A DNA stretch of 64,000 bases from Bacillus spongiae (GTDB lineage: Bacteria > Bacillota > Bacilli > Bacillales > Bacillaceae_K): assembly GCF_037120725.1 (NCBI RefSeq), contig NZ_JBBAXC010000010.1, positions 62,001 to 126,000 of the forward strand, written 5' to 3'. Shown one piece after another: positions 25,946 through 35,182 of this stretch. How positions within the stretch are numbered: position 1 is the first letter of the stretch; every line of letters begins with the position of its first letter. The position numbers and the translations under genes were made by a program. The notes beneath the pieces are model-generated. The model saw only the letters and a program-made list of their open reading frames with translations. It did no database searches and was not told the DNA's origin.

Positions 25946-27280
25946 CTAAATTTCCTTATTTCTGAATAAACGGGATTGTGTACACTTCGTCGCTGTGGTA
26001 GAGGGGGTACTCGTTAGGAACCAATAAACGGATAATAATAAAGCTATTCCTGCAGAGAGCCAAAATAAACTTGTCAAACCAACCTTTTGCTCCATCGTGT
26101 AACTCGAAATAGGACCAAGGGCTGCACCTAAATCAACTATTACGGTGAAAGTCGTCATAATAAATACTTTATTTTTTCGTTTCGATACATAATCCGTAAG
26201 AATTGAATCAATAATCGTAATTATAATTGACGAAATTAATAAATTCACAAACATTATGGGTAACCAAATCCCTAACTGTATTGGTAAAGGTATTAAGAAT
26301 AAAAAAATGGCCGCACAAACGAAAGACACTTCTAGAAAGATGTTTTTATTCTTTGTTTTGTCCAGTAGACTTCCAACTTTTGGGGTAATAAACGGTAACA
26401 TTCCCCATCTAAGTGCCTGTAATATTCCGGCAACCGTTGCTGCCCCTAGTGCAACACCTAGCATTTCTAGCTCATCTGCAAATTTCACATTAATAACGTG
26501 ACTCAGTGTAGCCGTAAGCATTCCATTTAAAAGCATATTAAATAGAAAAGCGGTAAACAGGATGTTCATTATCTTTTTATTTCGAATCATTTTTATTGTA
26601 TCGATGAATGAAGATTTACCCTTTAAAACTGGATGTTCATTTCCTTGAATCGTTTTCGGAATGTATTTAAAAACAAAATAAATACTAACAAATGCAAAGA
26701 TCCCTAGGAAAATACTTATTATTTTTAATCCAAATAAATCGGCAAAAACTCCACCTAACAACATCCCAACAAGACTTCCAAGCTTATACAGCCCATTATA
26801 CGTCCCCATCAGGTTTCCTCGGTTTAAATCATTGGATAGTTGTAAAATTAATAAATAGCTACCAAGTTTAAATAATGACCATGCAAGTCCCCAAGAAGAT
26901 CTGAGGATAACCCAAATCCGAATATCTTCCACAATGCCATATCCAATAGTAGTAATTCCACTTAATACGACAGCAAGCAAAATACCCTTTCGAAAATCAA
27001 CTTTTTTATAGATATATCCTATCAACGGGTTTAAAGGAAGTCTAACAAATCGATTAATTGATAGGAGCATCCCTACCTGCACTAAGGATGTTAATCCAAT
27101 TTCCTTCCACTGAGTAGGTAAAACAATATATAACATTGAATCTCCTGTTAAACAGATAGCAGTTATGATGGCGAGTGCTACAATCGTTTTCTTATTGGAA
27201 GAATCCGCATGCTCCTTTGCTAATTTGTGAGCAACATGCGGATGTATTTTAAGTGGTCTTTGTCTGTTTAACCGCAACAT
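25946..27280 (-). CDS. MFS transporter of the arsenical-type island
   Basis: A 444-residue major facilitator with twelve predicted helices, starting about residue 33 after a basic N-terminus (LNRQRPLKIHPHVAHKLAKEH). Loop 2-3 has the MFS motif GYIYKKVDFRKG. The start ATG lies inside the last codons of the flavoprotein gene (13-base overlap) with no Shine-Dalgarno, so translation is coupled. By gene order it exports the product or substrate of the flavoprotein. Efflux of an organoarsenical or similar compound is inference. Confidence 0.88.
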   Translation of the reverse strand: MLRLNRQRPLKIHPHVAHKLAKEHADSSNKKTIVALAIITAICLTGDSMLYIVLPTQWKEIGLTSLVQVGMLLSINRFVRLPLNPLIGYIYKKVDFRKGILLAVVLSGITTIGYGIVEDIRIWVILRSSWGLAWSLFKLGSYLLILQLSNDLNRGNLMGTYNGLYKLGSLVGMLLGGVFADLFGLKIISIFLGIFAFVSIYFVFKYIPKTIQGNEHPVLKGKSSFIDTIKMIRNKKIMNILFTAFLFNMLLNGMLTATLSHVINVKFADELEMLGVALGAATVAGILQALRWGMLPFITPKVGSLLDKTKNKNIFLEVSFVCAAIFLFLIPLPIQLGIWLPIMFVNLLISSIIITIIDSILTDYVSKRKNKVFIMTTFTVIVDLGAALGPISSYTMEQKVGLTSLFWLSAGIALLLSVYWFLTSTPSTTATKCTQSRLFRNKEI

Positions 27281-28605
27281 GAACTACTATTGCTGCTTTT
27301 AGGTGTTGGACTTGGTCCACAACAGCTATTCGCGGTTCCATTTCCTATTCCTGAACTACAAACCCCTGTTTCAGGTAAATCTAAGTGCACTTCTTTTGCT
27401 CTTGCTAAATCTCCGGATAGATAATCCACTACAGAACGTACTTGTTCATACCCAGTCGCGAGTAAAAACGTTGGTGCTCTTCCATAACTTTTCATTCCCA
27501 CAATATAAAAGTTCTTTTCCGGTTGTCGTAACTCTGCTTCCCCATGCGGCCTTACAGTTCCACAACTATGAATATTCGGATCAATTAAAGGAGCTAGAGC
27601 TTCAACACTCTCAACCGCAGGATCAAGGTTTAACCTAATTTCGTTTAAAAAGGTTACATCTGGTCTAAACCCCGTGCTAACAACTAATTCATCAATATGA
27701 TTTAGCGTAATTTCTTCTTTGTTTAGTTCTCCAAACACACTAATTTTCCCCTGATTCTCTTGAAGGTCACGAATATAAAAAGGAGTAATTACGTTAATTT
27801 GGTTTGATTCCACCAATTTTTGAATCTTAATTCCAAGCTCTCCACGTGCTTGTAACTCATCATCTTCCTGCCCACCATATGTCTCACTTACATGCTTCTT
27901 TCGAATGACCCAATATACCGTTGTATCTGAATATTTTTCTTTTAATTTGGCAAAGTCGAGAAGGGAATTGATGGCTGAATGCCCACTTCCTACAACCATA
28001 ATCGTTTTATTTTTATATCGCTCTTCTAATTGATTCACATTCGGAATTCCGTAGTGGATGTGATTTTTTAATTGTTTCTCAGCCTTTGTCCAAATACCGT
28101 TTGAAAGAGAAGGGTTAGGGCTTTTCCAAGTTCCAGACGAATCGATTACTGCTTTTGCAGTGAACATTTTCATTTCTCCATCGATTTCCACATAAACCTC
28201 GAAAGGAACATCTTCTCTTTGATCTGTCTTTAATTTATTTAACCCTTTTTTCGCAACTCCTACCACTTTTGCATTTAGCATAATGTTTTCTCTTATTTCT
28301 GGTAAGCTGCTTAAAGGGTGAAGATACTTGTCTACTAGATCCTTACCTGTTGGAAGACCATTTTCATTTGGAGCTAGCCACCCTGAATGTTCGAGTAATT
28401 CTTTTGAAGCTTTATCAATATTATATTTCCAAGTCGAAAACATTCTTACGTGTCCCCACTCAAGAACACTGGATCCAATTGTCTTTCCTGCTTCAAATAA
28501 AATGAAGTTCTCTCCTTTTTTCGTTAGCTGAGCAGCTGTAGCAAGACCAACTGGTCCACCACCAATTATCGCAACTGGGAAAGAGTCGTTTTGAATTTGT
28601 TTCAT
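27268..28605 (-). CDS. FAD/NAD(P)-binding flavoprotein monooxygenase-like, ArsO-type, with Cys-Cys tail
   Basis: A 445-residue flavoprotein. The FAD Rossmann motif VAIIGGGPVGLATAA lies at residues 12-26, and a second dinucleotide motif MVVGSGHSAINSL lies near 205-217, so it binds FAD and NAD(P)H like flavin monooxygenases and ArsO-type proteins. A putative FMO-like motif STWKYN is also present. The C-terminus has the Cys pattern NSCCGP-x4-KS-x3-SSCC (Cys428-429, Cys443-444), identical in spacing to the tail of the ArsR protein. Four ATCAA-N6-TTGAT sites lie upstream. GGAGGTAATGGAAA precedes the ATG. Biochemical role unproven; oxidation of trivalent arsenicals is one option. Confidence 0.85.
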   Translation of the reverse strand: MKQIQNDSFPVAIIGGGPVGLATAAQLTKKGENFILFEAGKTIGSSVLEWGHVRMFSTWKYNIDKASKELLEHSGWLAPNENGLPTGKDLVDKYLHPLSSLPEIRENIMLNAKVVGVAKKGLNKLKTDQREDVPFEVYVEIDGEMKMFTAKAVIDSSGTWKSPNPSLSNGIWTKAEKQLKNHIHYGIPNVNQLEERYKNKTIMVVGSGHSAINSLLDFAKLKEKYSDTTVYWVIRKKHVSETYGGQEDDELQARGELGIKIQKLVESNQINVITPFYIRDLQENQGKISVFGELNKEEITLNHIDELVVSTGFRPDVTFLNEIRLNLDPAVESVEALAPLIDPNIHSCGTVRPHGEAELRQPEKNFYIVGMKSYGRAPTFLLATGYEQVRSVVDYLSGDLARAKEVHLDLPETGVCSSGIGNGTANSCCGPSPTPKSSNSSSCCG

Positions 28606-28643
28606 TTTCCATTACCTCCTATAATAAGTTAACTAATTTATTA

Positions 28644-28681
28644 ATCAAAAATAATTGATTTAAACATCAAAAAAAATTGAT
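28644..28681. promoter_or_regulatory. Two ArsR-type operators near the flavoprotein start
   Basis: ATCAAAAATAATTGAT (28644-28659) and ATCAAAAAAAATTGAT (28666-28681), with starts 22 bases apart, two DNA turns. The nearer one is 38 bases from the flavoprotein start codon, as expected for repressor sites. Confidence 0.8.
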
Positions 28682-28781
28682 TAATTAATGATAAAAATGG
28701 GCATTAATTTAATTACTACCTAGTTAAGTATATCTCCAACCCATTATAAATCATAATCGCGCTTAAATCTGTTTTTATTAA

Positions 28782-28855
28782 ATCAAATATTTTTGATATT
28801 TGTAGTATATCAGTAATTTTCTCTGTACGCAATTATTAAATCAATTTTTTTTGAT
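28782..28855. promoter_or_regulatory. Two upstream ArsR-type operators
   Basis: ATCAAATATTTTTGAT (28782-28797) and ATCAATTTTTTTTGAT (28840-28855), 58 bases apart, both matching ATCAA-N6-TTGAT. They lie 180-250 bases from the flavoprotein gene. They may be auxiliary sites or mark a promoter of a lost gene. Confidence 0.75.
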
Positions 28856-29656
28856 TTAATTTTTCCTTAATAAATGTTCTTAATGAAATATATGTTTCCC
28901 TCCTCTTCACCCCAGCAATCAATGTCGATTATTCTTCAGTATTTTTAAGTGTTACATTCATTATCTCTGCCAATACAGAAGTCGAAATAGCATGCTGTAT
29001 GCAATGGCATAACAAAGTAATGTCTGATGTGAATTAGCTTCACGGCCAAACATTGACACTTTATCAGTTAGACTAAATAACACGTTTTTTCTTGTTTAAT
29101 GAAATTTTTCTTTTAACAGTTTTGAAGAGTGTGCATTCACCACCCCCTAAACATTTTGTACATATCTATGAACCCTTTCAGATAACTTGTCATACCATAT
29201 AAGAAATGTTTAAAGAGAGATTCGTCTCGGAAAAAAATGAAAAAATGCACATGACTTCTACCTCTAGTTGTTTATTGTAAATGCTGCTGTCGTTCTTGCT
29301 TTATAGCTAAAACACCACTTTAGAAGTTGGTATACCTCCATTGACGCCTCAAATACTCCTTTACTTAAAAGAAGGAGCAATGATCTCCGCAATTGGCCGA
29401 GATTCTTGAAAATCAAGACAAGCTTCAAGCACACAAAATATTCGCACCCTAAACAAATCGAATTAGTATCAATTAATTATGCGAAATAAACAGTTTTTCA
29501 GACTGGATAACAATAAAGGAAAATGGCTATTTCTCATTAATTACTTATTTTCTGTCAACTGTATTTTTAATATAGGAGCATCCATAAATGCATAAAAATC
29601 ACATTGATGTATATACTACCTGCTGTGCTAATCATTTATGACCTGGAGGGAAACGA
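28856..29656. other. Long intergenic stretch, nothing firm
   Basis: About 800 bases without a supported gene. A minus-strand stretch around 29270-29430 reads like a coding remnant (for example VYQLLKWCFSYKARTTAAF) but has no start or known family. It may be decayed DNA between the ars-like island and the next gene. Confidence 0.4.
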
Positions 29657-29803
29657 ATGACGAAAAAATACAATAACGGTAGCCGTAATCAAAACTCCCC
29701 TAGAGTAGGAAATACCGAATTTGCGTCAGAAATACAGAGTGGCGATAACAGTAAAGGCAATAAGCATAATAAAGACCAACGTGATAAGACAGAAAAAAGG
29801 TAG
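29657..29803 (+). CDS. Short SASP-like peptide with a TEFASE motif
   Basis: A 48-residue hydrophilic, Asn/Lys/Gln-rich peptide with the motif GNTEFASEIQ at residues 18-27. TEFASE is the cleavage motif of the germination protease GPR in small acid-soluble spore proteins, notably the gamma type. Only one motif is present and the protein is half the usual length of SspE. GGAGGG is seven bases upstream of the ATG, and a strong terminator follows. A spore amino-acid store is a plausible role, by motif. Confidence 0.65.
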   Translation: MTKKYNNGSRNQNSPRVGNTEFASEIQSGDNSKGNKHNKDQRDKTEKR

Positions 29804-29826
29804 GGGTGATACCCCACCTTTTTCTA
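29792..29826 (+). terminator. Terminator of the SASP-like gene
   Basis: AAAAAGGT and GGGGT pair with ACCCC and ACCTTTTT around a GAT loop, with one bulge, overlapping the stop codon and ending in a T-run. Confidence 0.85.
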
Positions 29827-29977
29827 ACGCCATATAAATAGCAAGATTATCGGGAATATTCTCTGATAACGTAGATTATCAGCAACAATGATACATTTCC
29901 GATAAATGACCTACTTTCATTACTGTGAAATCATTACACGATCTAGAACCTGTATGAACCTATTATTGCAATGCTAT

Positions 29978-30919
29978 CTAACGCTTCTTTCGCCACCCTC
30001 TCCGGTTCCATAAATAGACGACCATCTCCATTAAACTAACAGTAGCAAAAGGGATCGTTAAGCATATAATAAGAGCCGTAGAGATATAATTCATATACCT
30101 TTCTGATTTATTTTCATAATTAGGATAATCCGTAATAATTCCGTTCACATCTATATTATAAAGCCATTTATACATCTCTTGATTTTTTATTGTCCAAGGG
30201 TATGTTTCAAGTTCCAACATCTCTGTTGTCTGAATGAAACGATTACTTATAACCCCTTTACTTGGACTAATAAAATCGGCAAATATTGCGAAATCTGATA
30301 ATTGTTCTACCCCTTGAAAGTTATCCTTTGAAATGACGATACCAATCGGAATCGTAGGGGCGTATTCATGAAACAATTGAACAGACTCTATATCGAAAGA
30401 TTGAACAACGATCGAGCTATTTTCCCCTTTTTGGTCAAGGTAAGGGGTTAACTCCATAGCTAATTTTTGTTCAATTCCTGGATATCGATATGGCTCTTTA
30501 AGTTCAATGAGTAGGCCGATTTCTCCAACATATCGATCTAATACTTCCTTAAGGGTGGGTACCTTCTCACCCGAAAATTGTTGATGGAACCAACTACCAG
30601 CGTCAAATTGAAGAATTTCTTCGTAGGTTAAATCCTGGATAAGCCCAGAACCATTCGTTGTCCGTTCCACTGATGGGTCATGAATAACGATTAGTTCTCC
30701 ATCTTTACTCATTTGTAAATCTAACTCAATATAGTCCGCCTTCATTTCTACGGCTAAATCAAATGCTGCCAGTGTATTTTCTGGTGCAAATCCTGAAGCT
30801 CCACGATGAGCAATCACTTTTGTAAATGGAGAAGGATTTTGAAATACGATGTTCGCGAACTGCATGTACAGAAAAAAAGCGGTCATCACCATTATGATGA
30901 AATAAAGGGTGATTCTCAC
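29978..30919 (-). CDS. Glycerophosphodiester phosphodiesterase, membrane-bound
   Basis: A 313-residue GDPD that hydrolyses glycerophosphodiesters to glycerol-3-phosphate and an alcohol. The catalytic block is intact: AHRGASGFAPENTLAAFDLA (His38, Arg39, Glu47), then ELDLQMSKDGELIVIHDP with Glu/Asp metal ligands and the second His. An N-terminal helix (about 3-20) and a C-terminal helix (about 280-305) followed by a basic tail bracket the domain, which should lie outside the membrane. It is a single gene; no terminator was found. Confidence 0.92.
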   Translation of the reverse strand: MRITLYFIIMVMTAFFLYMQFANIVFQNPSPFTKVIAHRGASGFAPENTLAAFDLAVEMKADYIELDLQMSKDGELIVIHDPSVERTTNGSGLIQDLTYEEILQFDAGSWFHQQFSGEKVPTLKEVLDRYVGEIGLLIELKEPYRYPGIEQKLAMELTPYLDQKGENSSIVVQSFDIESVQLFHEYAPTIPIGIVISKDNFQGVEQLSDFAIFADFISPSKGVISNRFIQTTEMLELETYPWTIKNQEMYKWLYNIDVNGIITDYPNYENKSERYMNYISTALIICLTIPFATVSLMEMVVYLWNRRGWRKKR

Positions 30920-31377
30920 ATTGCTCTCTCCTCTGTTTCCCTCACAACTACCTACATGGGTGTATATTAGTATATGAGGAAAACACGGGGAACGTTCGAA
31001 TTAAACAAGTAAACTTGCTCATTATTCATTTGTCCTGTTGGACAGAAATAACGGAAGGGGTAACACATTAATAGAACTTGTTCACTTCTAAAATTGTAAA
31101 CGTGATTTCCTTTTACAAATTGGTGGTAGTGGTATTCTCCTCTTACTCCTTATTATTTATAAACAAACAGATAGAATAAGAGAATATCGTTTAAGAAAGT
31201 TAGATGATGCCCAATCCGTACCAATATGATATCTTCATCGTATTATAAAAAGCTAGATTAGGTATAGAATAATAAACTTATTCAGTTGTCAGTATTTCAC
31301 TCCTGAACCTATTACAAAGGTATAAAAAAAGGCCGATCAATAGTCGAAAAATCGACTTATTGTCCAGCCCTCTCGTA
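30920..31377. other. Intergenic stretch with the nrdAB terminator
   Basis: Minus-strand nrdB ends at its right edge. A plus-strand open piece (31092-31229) reading GGSGILLLLLIIYKQTDRIRE resembles a small membrane protein but has no start codon, so it is a possible remnant only. Confidence 0.4.
31322..31370 (-). terminator. Terminator of the nrdAB operon
   Basis: Interrupted stem with CAATAGTCGA and TCGACTTATTG around an AAAA loop, preceded on the plus strand by A7 that becomes a U-tract for minus transcripts. Confidence 0.75.
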
Positions 31378-32415
31378 CTATAATTCATCAAATCCATTAC
31401 TATCTGTCGTCTTTGTATACTGTCTGGATTTCTGTTCAAAAAAGTCCGTTTTTCCTAAATCTACTTCCTGATACGCTATGATCCAGCGCATCGGATTGGT
31501 CCGATATCCTTCGAAAGGCGCATCAAATCCAAGCTGTTCTGCTCTTTTATTTGCCATAAACTTAATGTAAGCTTCTAATTCAGAAAGAAGAATTCCTTTT
31601 ACTCCATCACCAATGACTTCTTTTCCCCACTCTATTTCCAATAAGGCAGCTTCACGGAACGTGTCTGTACCATATTGTCTAAGAGATTCGGTATCATATT
31701 GAGGGTTCTCTTTTAACACCTCTTTATAGATCTTTTCAAAAAGGCCGACGTGTATTTGTTCATCTCGATTAATATAATTAATCATCGTGCTCGTAGCGAC
31801 CATCTTTTGATTTCTTGCAAGGTGATAAAAGAAGGCAAAGCCACTATAGAAGAACAACCCTTCTAAAATAACATCAAAAATAATAGCTTTTAATAACGAC
31901 TCAATTGACGGTTTTTCAACAAAGTCTTGATACCCAGATGTAACAAAATCATTTCTTTTTTGAAGGGTAGGTTCACTTCTCCAAAATTCAAATACTTCAT
32001 CTTGTGTTTTTTTATCTACAATACTCGATAATACATAACTATAGGAATGATTATGGATTACTTCCTGCTGAGCTAGAATAATCATCAAAGCATTTAAACT
32101 AGAGTCCGTTAAATAGTCTGCTACTTTTCCAGCAAAGTCCGTTTGAATGCTGTCTAATAATGCTAAGAGCCCAATAATTTTTAAAAATGATTCCTGCTCC
32201 TTCGGTGTTAACATGGGAAACTGCTTTATATCCTTGGACATATTAATTTCAAAGGGAGTCCAAAAGTTAGCCAGCATTCGTTTGTATTTTGGATAAGCCC
32301 AAGGAAAGCGTACATCATCCCAATTTAATATATTTGAATTCCTTCCGTTTACAATATTCGTACTTCGATTAGGTGCATCATGATCCATAAGTCGTCTCTT
32401 TTGTAAATTTGTCAT
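31378..32415 (-). CDS. nrdB: Class I ribonucleotide reductase, beta subunit
   Basis: A 345-residue radical-generating subunit that supplies the tyrosyl (or metal) cofactor for reduction of ribonucleotides. Metal-ligand motifs are in order: Asp in LLALLDSIQTDF, EVIHNHSYSYVLSS with Glu/His and the radical-site Tyr candidate, and ILEGLFFYSGFAF, then RDEQIHVGLFEKI with Glu/His. The ATG at 32415 follows AAGGAGG; the frame extends 14 codons further into nrdA. The stop of nrdA is 13 bases upstream. The size and LLDSIQ fit the class Ia NrdB type rather than NrdF. Confidence 0.92.
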   Translation of the reverse strand: MTNLQKRRLMDHDAPNRSTNIVNGRNSNILNWDDVRFPWAYPKYKRMLANFWTPFEINMSKDIKQFPMLTPKEQESFLKIIGLLALLDSIQTDFAGKVADYLTDSSLNALMIILAQQEVIHNHSYSYVLSSIVDKKTQDEVFEFWRSEPTLQKRNDFVTSGYQDFVEKPSIESLLKAIIFDVILEGLFFYSGFAFFYHLARNQKMVATSTMINYINRDEQIHVGLFEKIYKEVLKENPQYDTESLRQYGTDTFREAALLEIEWGKEVIGDGVKGILLSELEAYIKFMANKRAEQLGFDAPFEGYRTNPMRWIIAYQEVDLGKTDFFEQKSRQYTKTTDSNGFDEL

Positions 32416-32428
32416 CATTTCCTCCTTC

Positions 32429-34654
32429 TTAGCTATGACAGCTCTCACATTCTTCAATGTTTGCAGCCGAGGTTGAACGAGTGTAATAGGTTGTTTTTAA
32501 GCCAGAATTCCATGCATCAAAGTGCAAATCAAGCAAAGCTCTCGCTTTAATATCATTGGAAACATACAAATTAAAGGAAATCGACTGATCAATATGCCTT
32601 TGTCTCATCGCATTTTGCTTAATACTCCAATGTTGATTAATTTGGTAGGCGCTCGAATAATACCATGTTGTTTCTGGTGAAAGGTCAGGTGCTGTCACTG
32701 GTATTTTGTAATCCTTCTTTTCTTCTGAATATTCTTTTCGGAAAATCGGATCAATACTAGCAGTTGACCCTGCAATGATTGAGGTTGATGAGTTTGGCGC
32801 AATCGCCATCACATAGCCGTTACGAATTCCGTATGTTTGAACATCCGTTTGCAGTTCTGCCCACTCTTCTGTGCCATACCCTCTTTTTGAGAAATAAGCG
32901 CCTGTTTGCCAATCTGATCCTTCAAAAGCTGGATAGGCTCCTTTTTCCTTCGCCAATTCCACACTAGCCTTAATCGTTAAATAAGCAATTTTTTCATAAA
33001 TTCGATCTCCATACTCTACTGCTTGTTCACTTTCCCATTTAATTCCTTCTAAAGCTAACAAATGGTGCCAGCCAAATGTGCCTAGGCCGATTCCTCTATA
33101 CTTTTGGTTCGTTAGCTCCGCTTGAGGTAATGGAATCGTGTTGACATCAATGACATTATCAAGCATTCGGACTTGTATCTCAATTAACCGTTCTAACACG
33201 TCCGCTTTAACACTCTTGGCAAGGGAGATGGAAGACAGATTACAAACAACAAAGTCACCTGGGTTTTTAGCTGTAACAATTTGGCCATCAATCACTTTTT
33301 CTGACTCAAATGTGGTCGCACTCATGTTTTGTGTAATTTCTGTACACAAATTGGAGCAATAGATTAGACCTTGATGATGGTTGGCGTTCATTCTATTGAC
33401 CGTGTCACGGTAAAACATGTATGGTGTCCCCGTTTCAAGCTGAGAAATCATAATTCGTTTAAATAGCTCGATCGCAGGTACTTCCTCCTTTGTTAAGGTT
33501 GGATGATGTACACATTCCCAATAACGCTGGCGGAATTCCCCATCTCCCTTCGTTTGATCGAAATAATCCTCCAAGGAGTAGCCTAATTTTTCCCTTACTT
33601 CATGTGGATCAAATAAATACCACGAGTCGCGCTTCTCAACAGCTTCCATAAACAAATCCGGGATACAAACACCAGTAAATAAATCATGTGTTCGTTGCCT
33701 TTCATCACCATTGTTTAGCCTTGTATCTAGAAAGGAAAGTATGTCTTTATGCCAAATATCTAAATAGACAGCAATCGCACCTTGACGTTGACCTAGTTGG
33801 TCTACTGCAACAGCTGTATTATTAAGTTGTTTCATCCACGGAATAACCCCAGAGCTAACGCCTTTGAATCCCTTTATACTACTGCCCCTGCTACGAATTT
33901 TCCCTAAATAAACACCGATTCCTCCGCCATTTTTACTAAGCGTTGCAATATCAGTATTTGAATCATAAATACCTCTCAAGGAATCATCAACTGTATCAAT
34001 AAAGCAGCTTGACAATTGGCCTTGGTTTTTCCCTGCATTTGCAAGCGTTGGAGTGGCAACTGTCATATATAGATTTGATAAAGCCCAATACGCTTCCTTA
34101 ATCAATGCGATTCTTTTATCTTTTGTTTCTAATTTCATCAATTCCATTGCAATAATCATAAAACGTTCTTGTGGTAGCTCAAATATTTCACCTTGATGAC
34201 TCTTTGCAAGATATCTTTCTGCTAGTGTCACTAATCCTATATATGTAAATAGCTCATCTTTTTCTGGTGAAAGCTCTACCTGTAAAAGATTAAACTCTTC
34301 CTTCGAATAATAAGTGAGTAAATCTTCGCTATATAGCCCCTTGCTCGTTAACGAGCTAACCAAGTCATAAAAAGAGTCATACGGTTTTTCTGTTTGTCGA
34401 TTCTCACATGACTGCTTATAAAGGCGGTTAAGATATACTCTAGCGGCAACGTATGTCCAATCTGGTTCAAATTGGCTAATGCGCTCAAGAGCAGCTAAAA
34501 TGAGAAAATCATCCATTGAAGCGTTTGACGTCTCCGTCATACTCGTCCAAACTTTATCTTGATATTCTTTAAACGATAGCTGTGGAAAGGCCATTTCTAA
34601 TGCAACCAAATCTTCCATGATATCCCTTGTCGTTTTTACTTGAGAATTTCCCAT
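32429..34654 (-). CDS. nrdA: Class I ribonucleotide reductase, alpha (catalytic) subunit
   Basis: The roughly 741-residue catalytic subunit converting NDPs to dNDPs. Signature parts are the SSCFIDTVDD region with the first redox Cys, SKNGGGIGVYLGKIRSRGSSIKG, the active-site segment YCSNLCTEITQN with the thiyl-radical Cys, and the C-terminal redox pair CESC at the very end. There is no N-terminal ATP-cone, so dATP feedback inhibition through a cone is absent. The ATG at 34654 with GGGTGGGG upstream is preferred to a GTG four codons earlier. The first gene of nrdAB, it sits behind a B12 riboswitch and NrdR boxes. Confidence 0.93.
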   Translation of the reverse strand: MGNSQVKTTRDIMEDLVALEMAFPQLSFKEYQDKVWTSMTETSNASMDDFLILAALERISQFEPDWTYVAARVYLNRLYKQSCENRQTEKPYDSFYDLVSSLTSKGLYSEDLLTYYSKEEFNLLQVELSPEKDELFTYIGLVTLAERYLAKSHQGEIFELPQERFMIIAMELMKLETKDKRIALIKEAYWALSNLYMTVATPTLANAGKNQGQLSSCFIDTVDDSLRGIYDSNTDIATLSKNGGGIGVYLGKIRSRGSSIKGFKGVSSGVIPWMKQLNNTAVAVDQLGQRQGAIAVYLDIWHKDILSFLDTRLNNGDERQRTHDLFTGVCIPDLFMEAVEKRDSWYLFDPHEVREKLGYSLEDYFDQTKGDGEFRQRYWECVHHPTLTKEEVPAIELFKRIMISQLETGTPYMFYRDTVNRMNANHHQGLIYCSNLCTEITQNMSATTFESEKVIDGQIVTAKNPGDFVVCNLSSISLAKSVKADVLERLIEIQVRMLDNVIDVNTIPLPQAELTNQKYRGIGLGTFGWHHLLALEGIKWESEQAVEYGDRIYEKIAYLTIKASVELAKEKGAYPAFEGSDWQTGAYFSKRGYGTEEWAELQTDVQTYGIRNGYVMAIAPNSSTSIIAGSTASIDPIFRKEYSEEKKDYKIPVTAPDLSPETTWYYSSAYQINQHWSIKQNAMRQRHIDQSISFNLYVSNDIKARALLDLHFDAWNSGLKTTYYTRSTSAANIEECESCHS

Positions 34655-35060
34655 ATTGATCCCCACCCTTTGTTCTTCATTTTCATTTCATTGATAATCC
34701 GTTTTTACATGTCGTAATCGTTTTTGTCGGGTTTTGGAACACCAATACTGTCTTTTTACACCTACATGATTTATGACGTTTTATACACCAAAACTACTTT
34801 GCACTTTCACAACAACGGCTATGGACGATAAATCTAAATACCGATCAAGGCTATGGGTCGAATAATCTTCCTGTTTATGATAGAATTCAGTGTTTAGTAT
34901 GTCTTATCGCGTCGGTCGCGGAAATTTCATCGAGATATGTTGCCTAAGAGGTTCGTGCCATGTCTCATGTTTTCCTTTAGTTGGCTATCTCTTGCTTGAT
35001 TTAGACGAAATATTAATCTCTGACTTATCAACACGAGATTGAAAGCGGATGTAGTTGAAT
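34655..35060. other. Long leader between riboswitch terminator and nrdA
   Basis: About 400 bases lie between the riboswitch terminator and the nrdA start, much longer than needed for an expression platform. I see no gene in it; the short frames on both strands are not convincing. Confidence 0.5.
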
Positions 35061-35092
35061 AAATAAAGACCCATCTCTTAGGAGAGTGGGTC
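35061..35092 (-). terminator. Riboswitch-controlled terminator
   Basis: GACCCA and TCTC pair with GAGA and TGGGTC (one bulged G), followed on the minus strand by TTTATTTATT. Lying 90 bases downstream of the B12 box and upstream of nrdA, it is the likely off-state of the riboswitch. Confidence 0.8.
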
Positions 35093-35182
35093 AGAACGTC
35101 GGTAAATGAAAAGCATATATACATGCTTATTTACTACCATCGTCCTACCTTCTCAACTCCCGAAGAAGATATTACGTATTCA

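Noticed and set aside
28644-28855. Repeated ATCAA/TTGAT units considered as a CRISPR or iteron array
   Set aside because: Unequal spacing (22, 116, 58 bases) and only the palindromic core is shared; they fit regulator sites instead.
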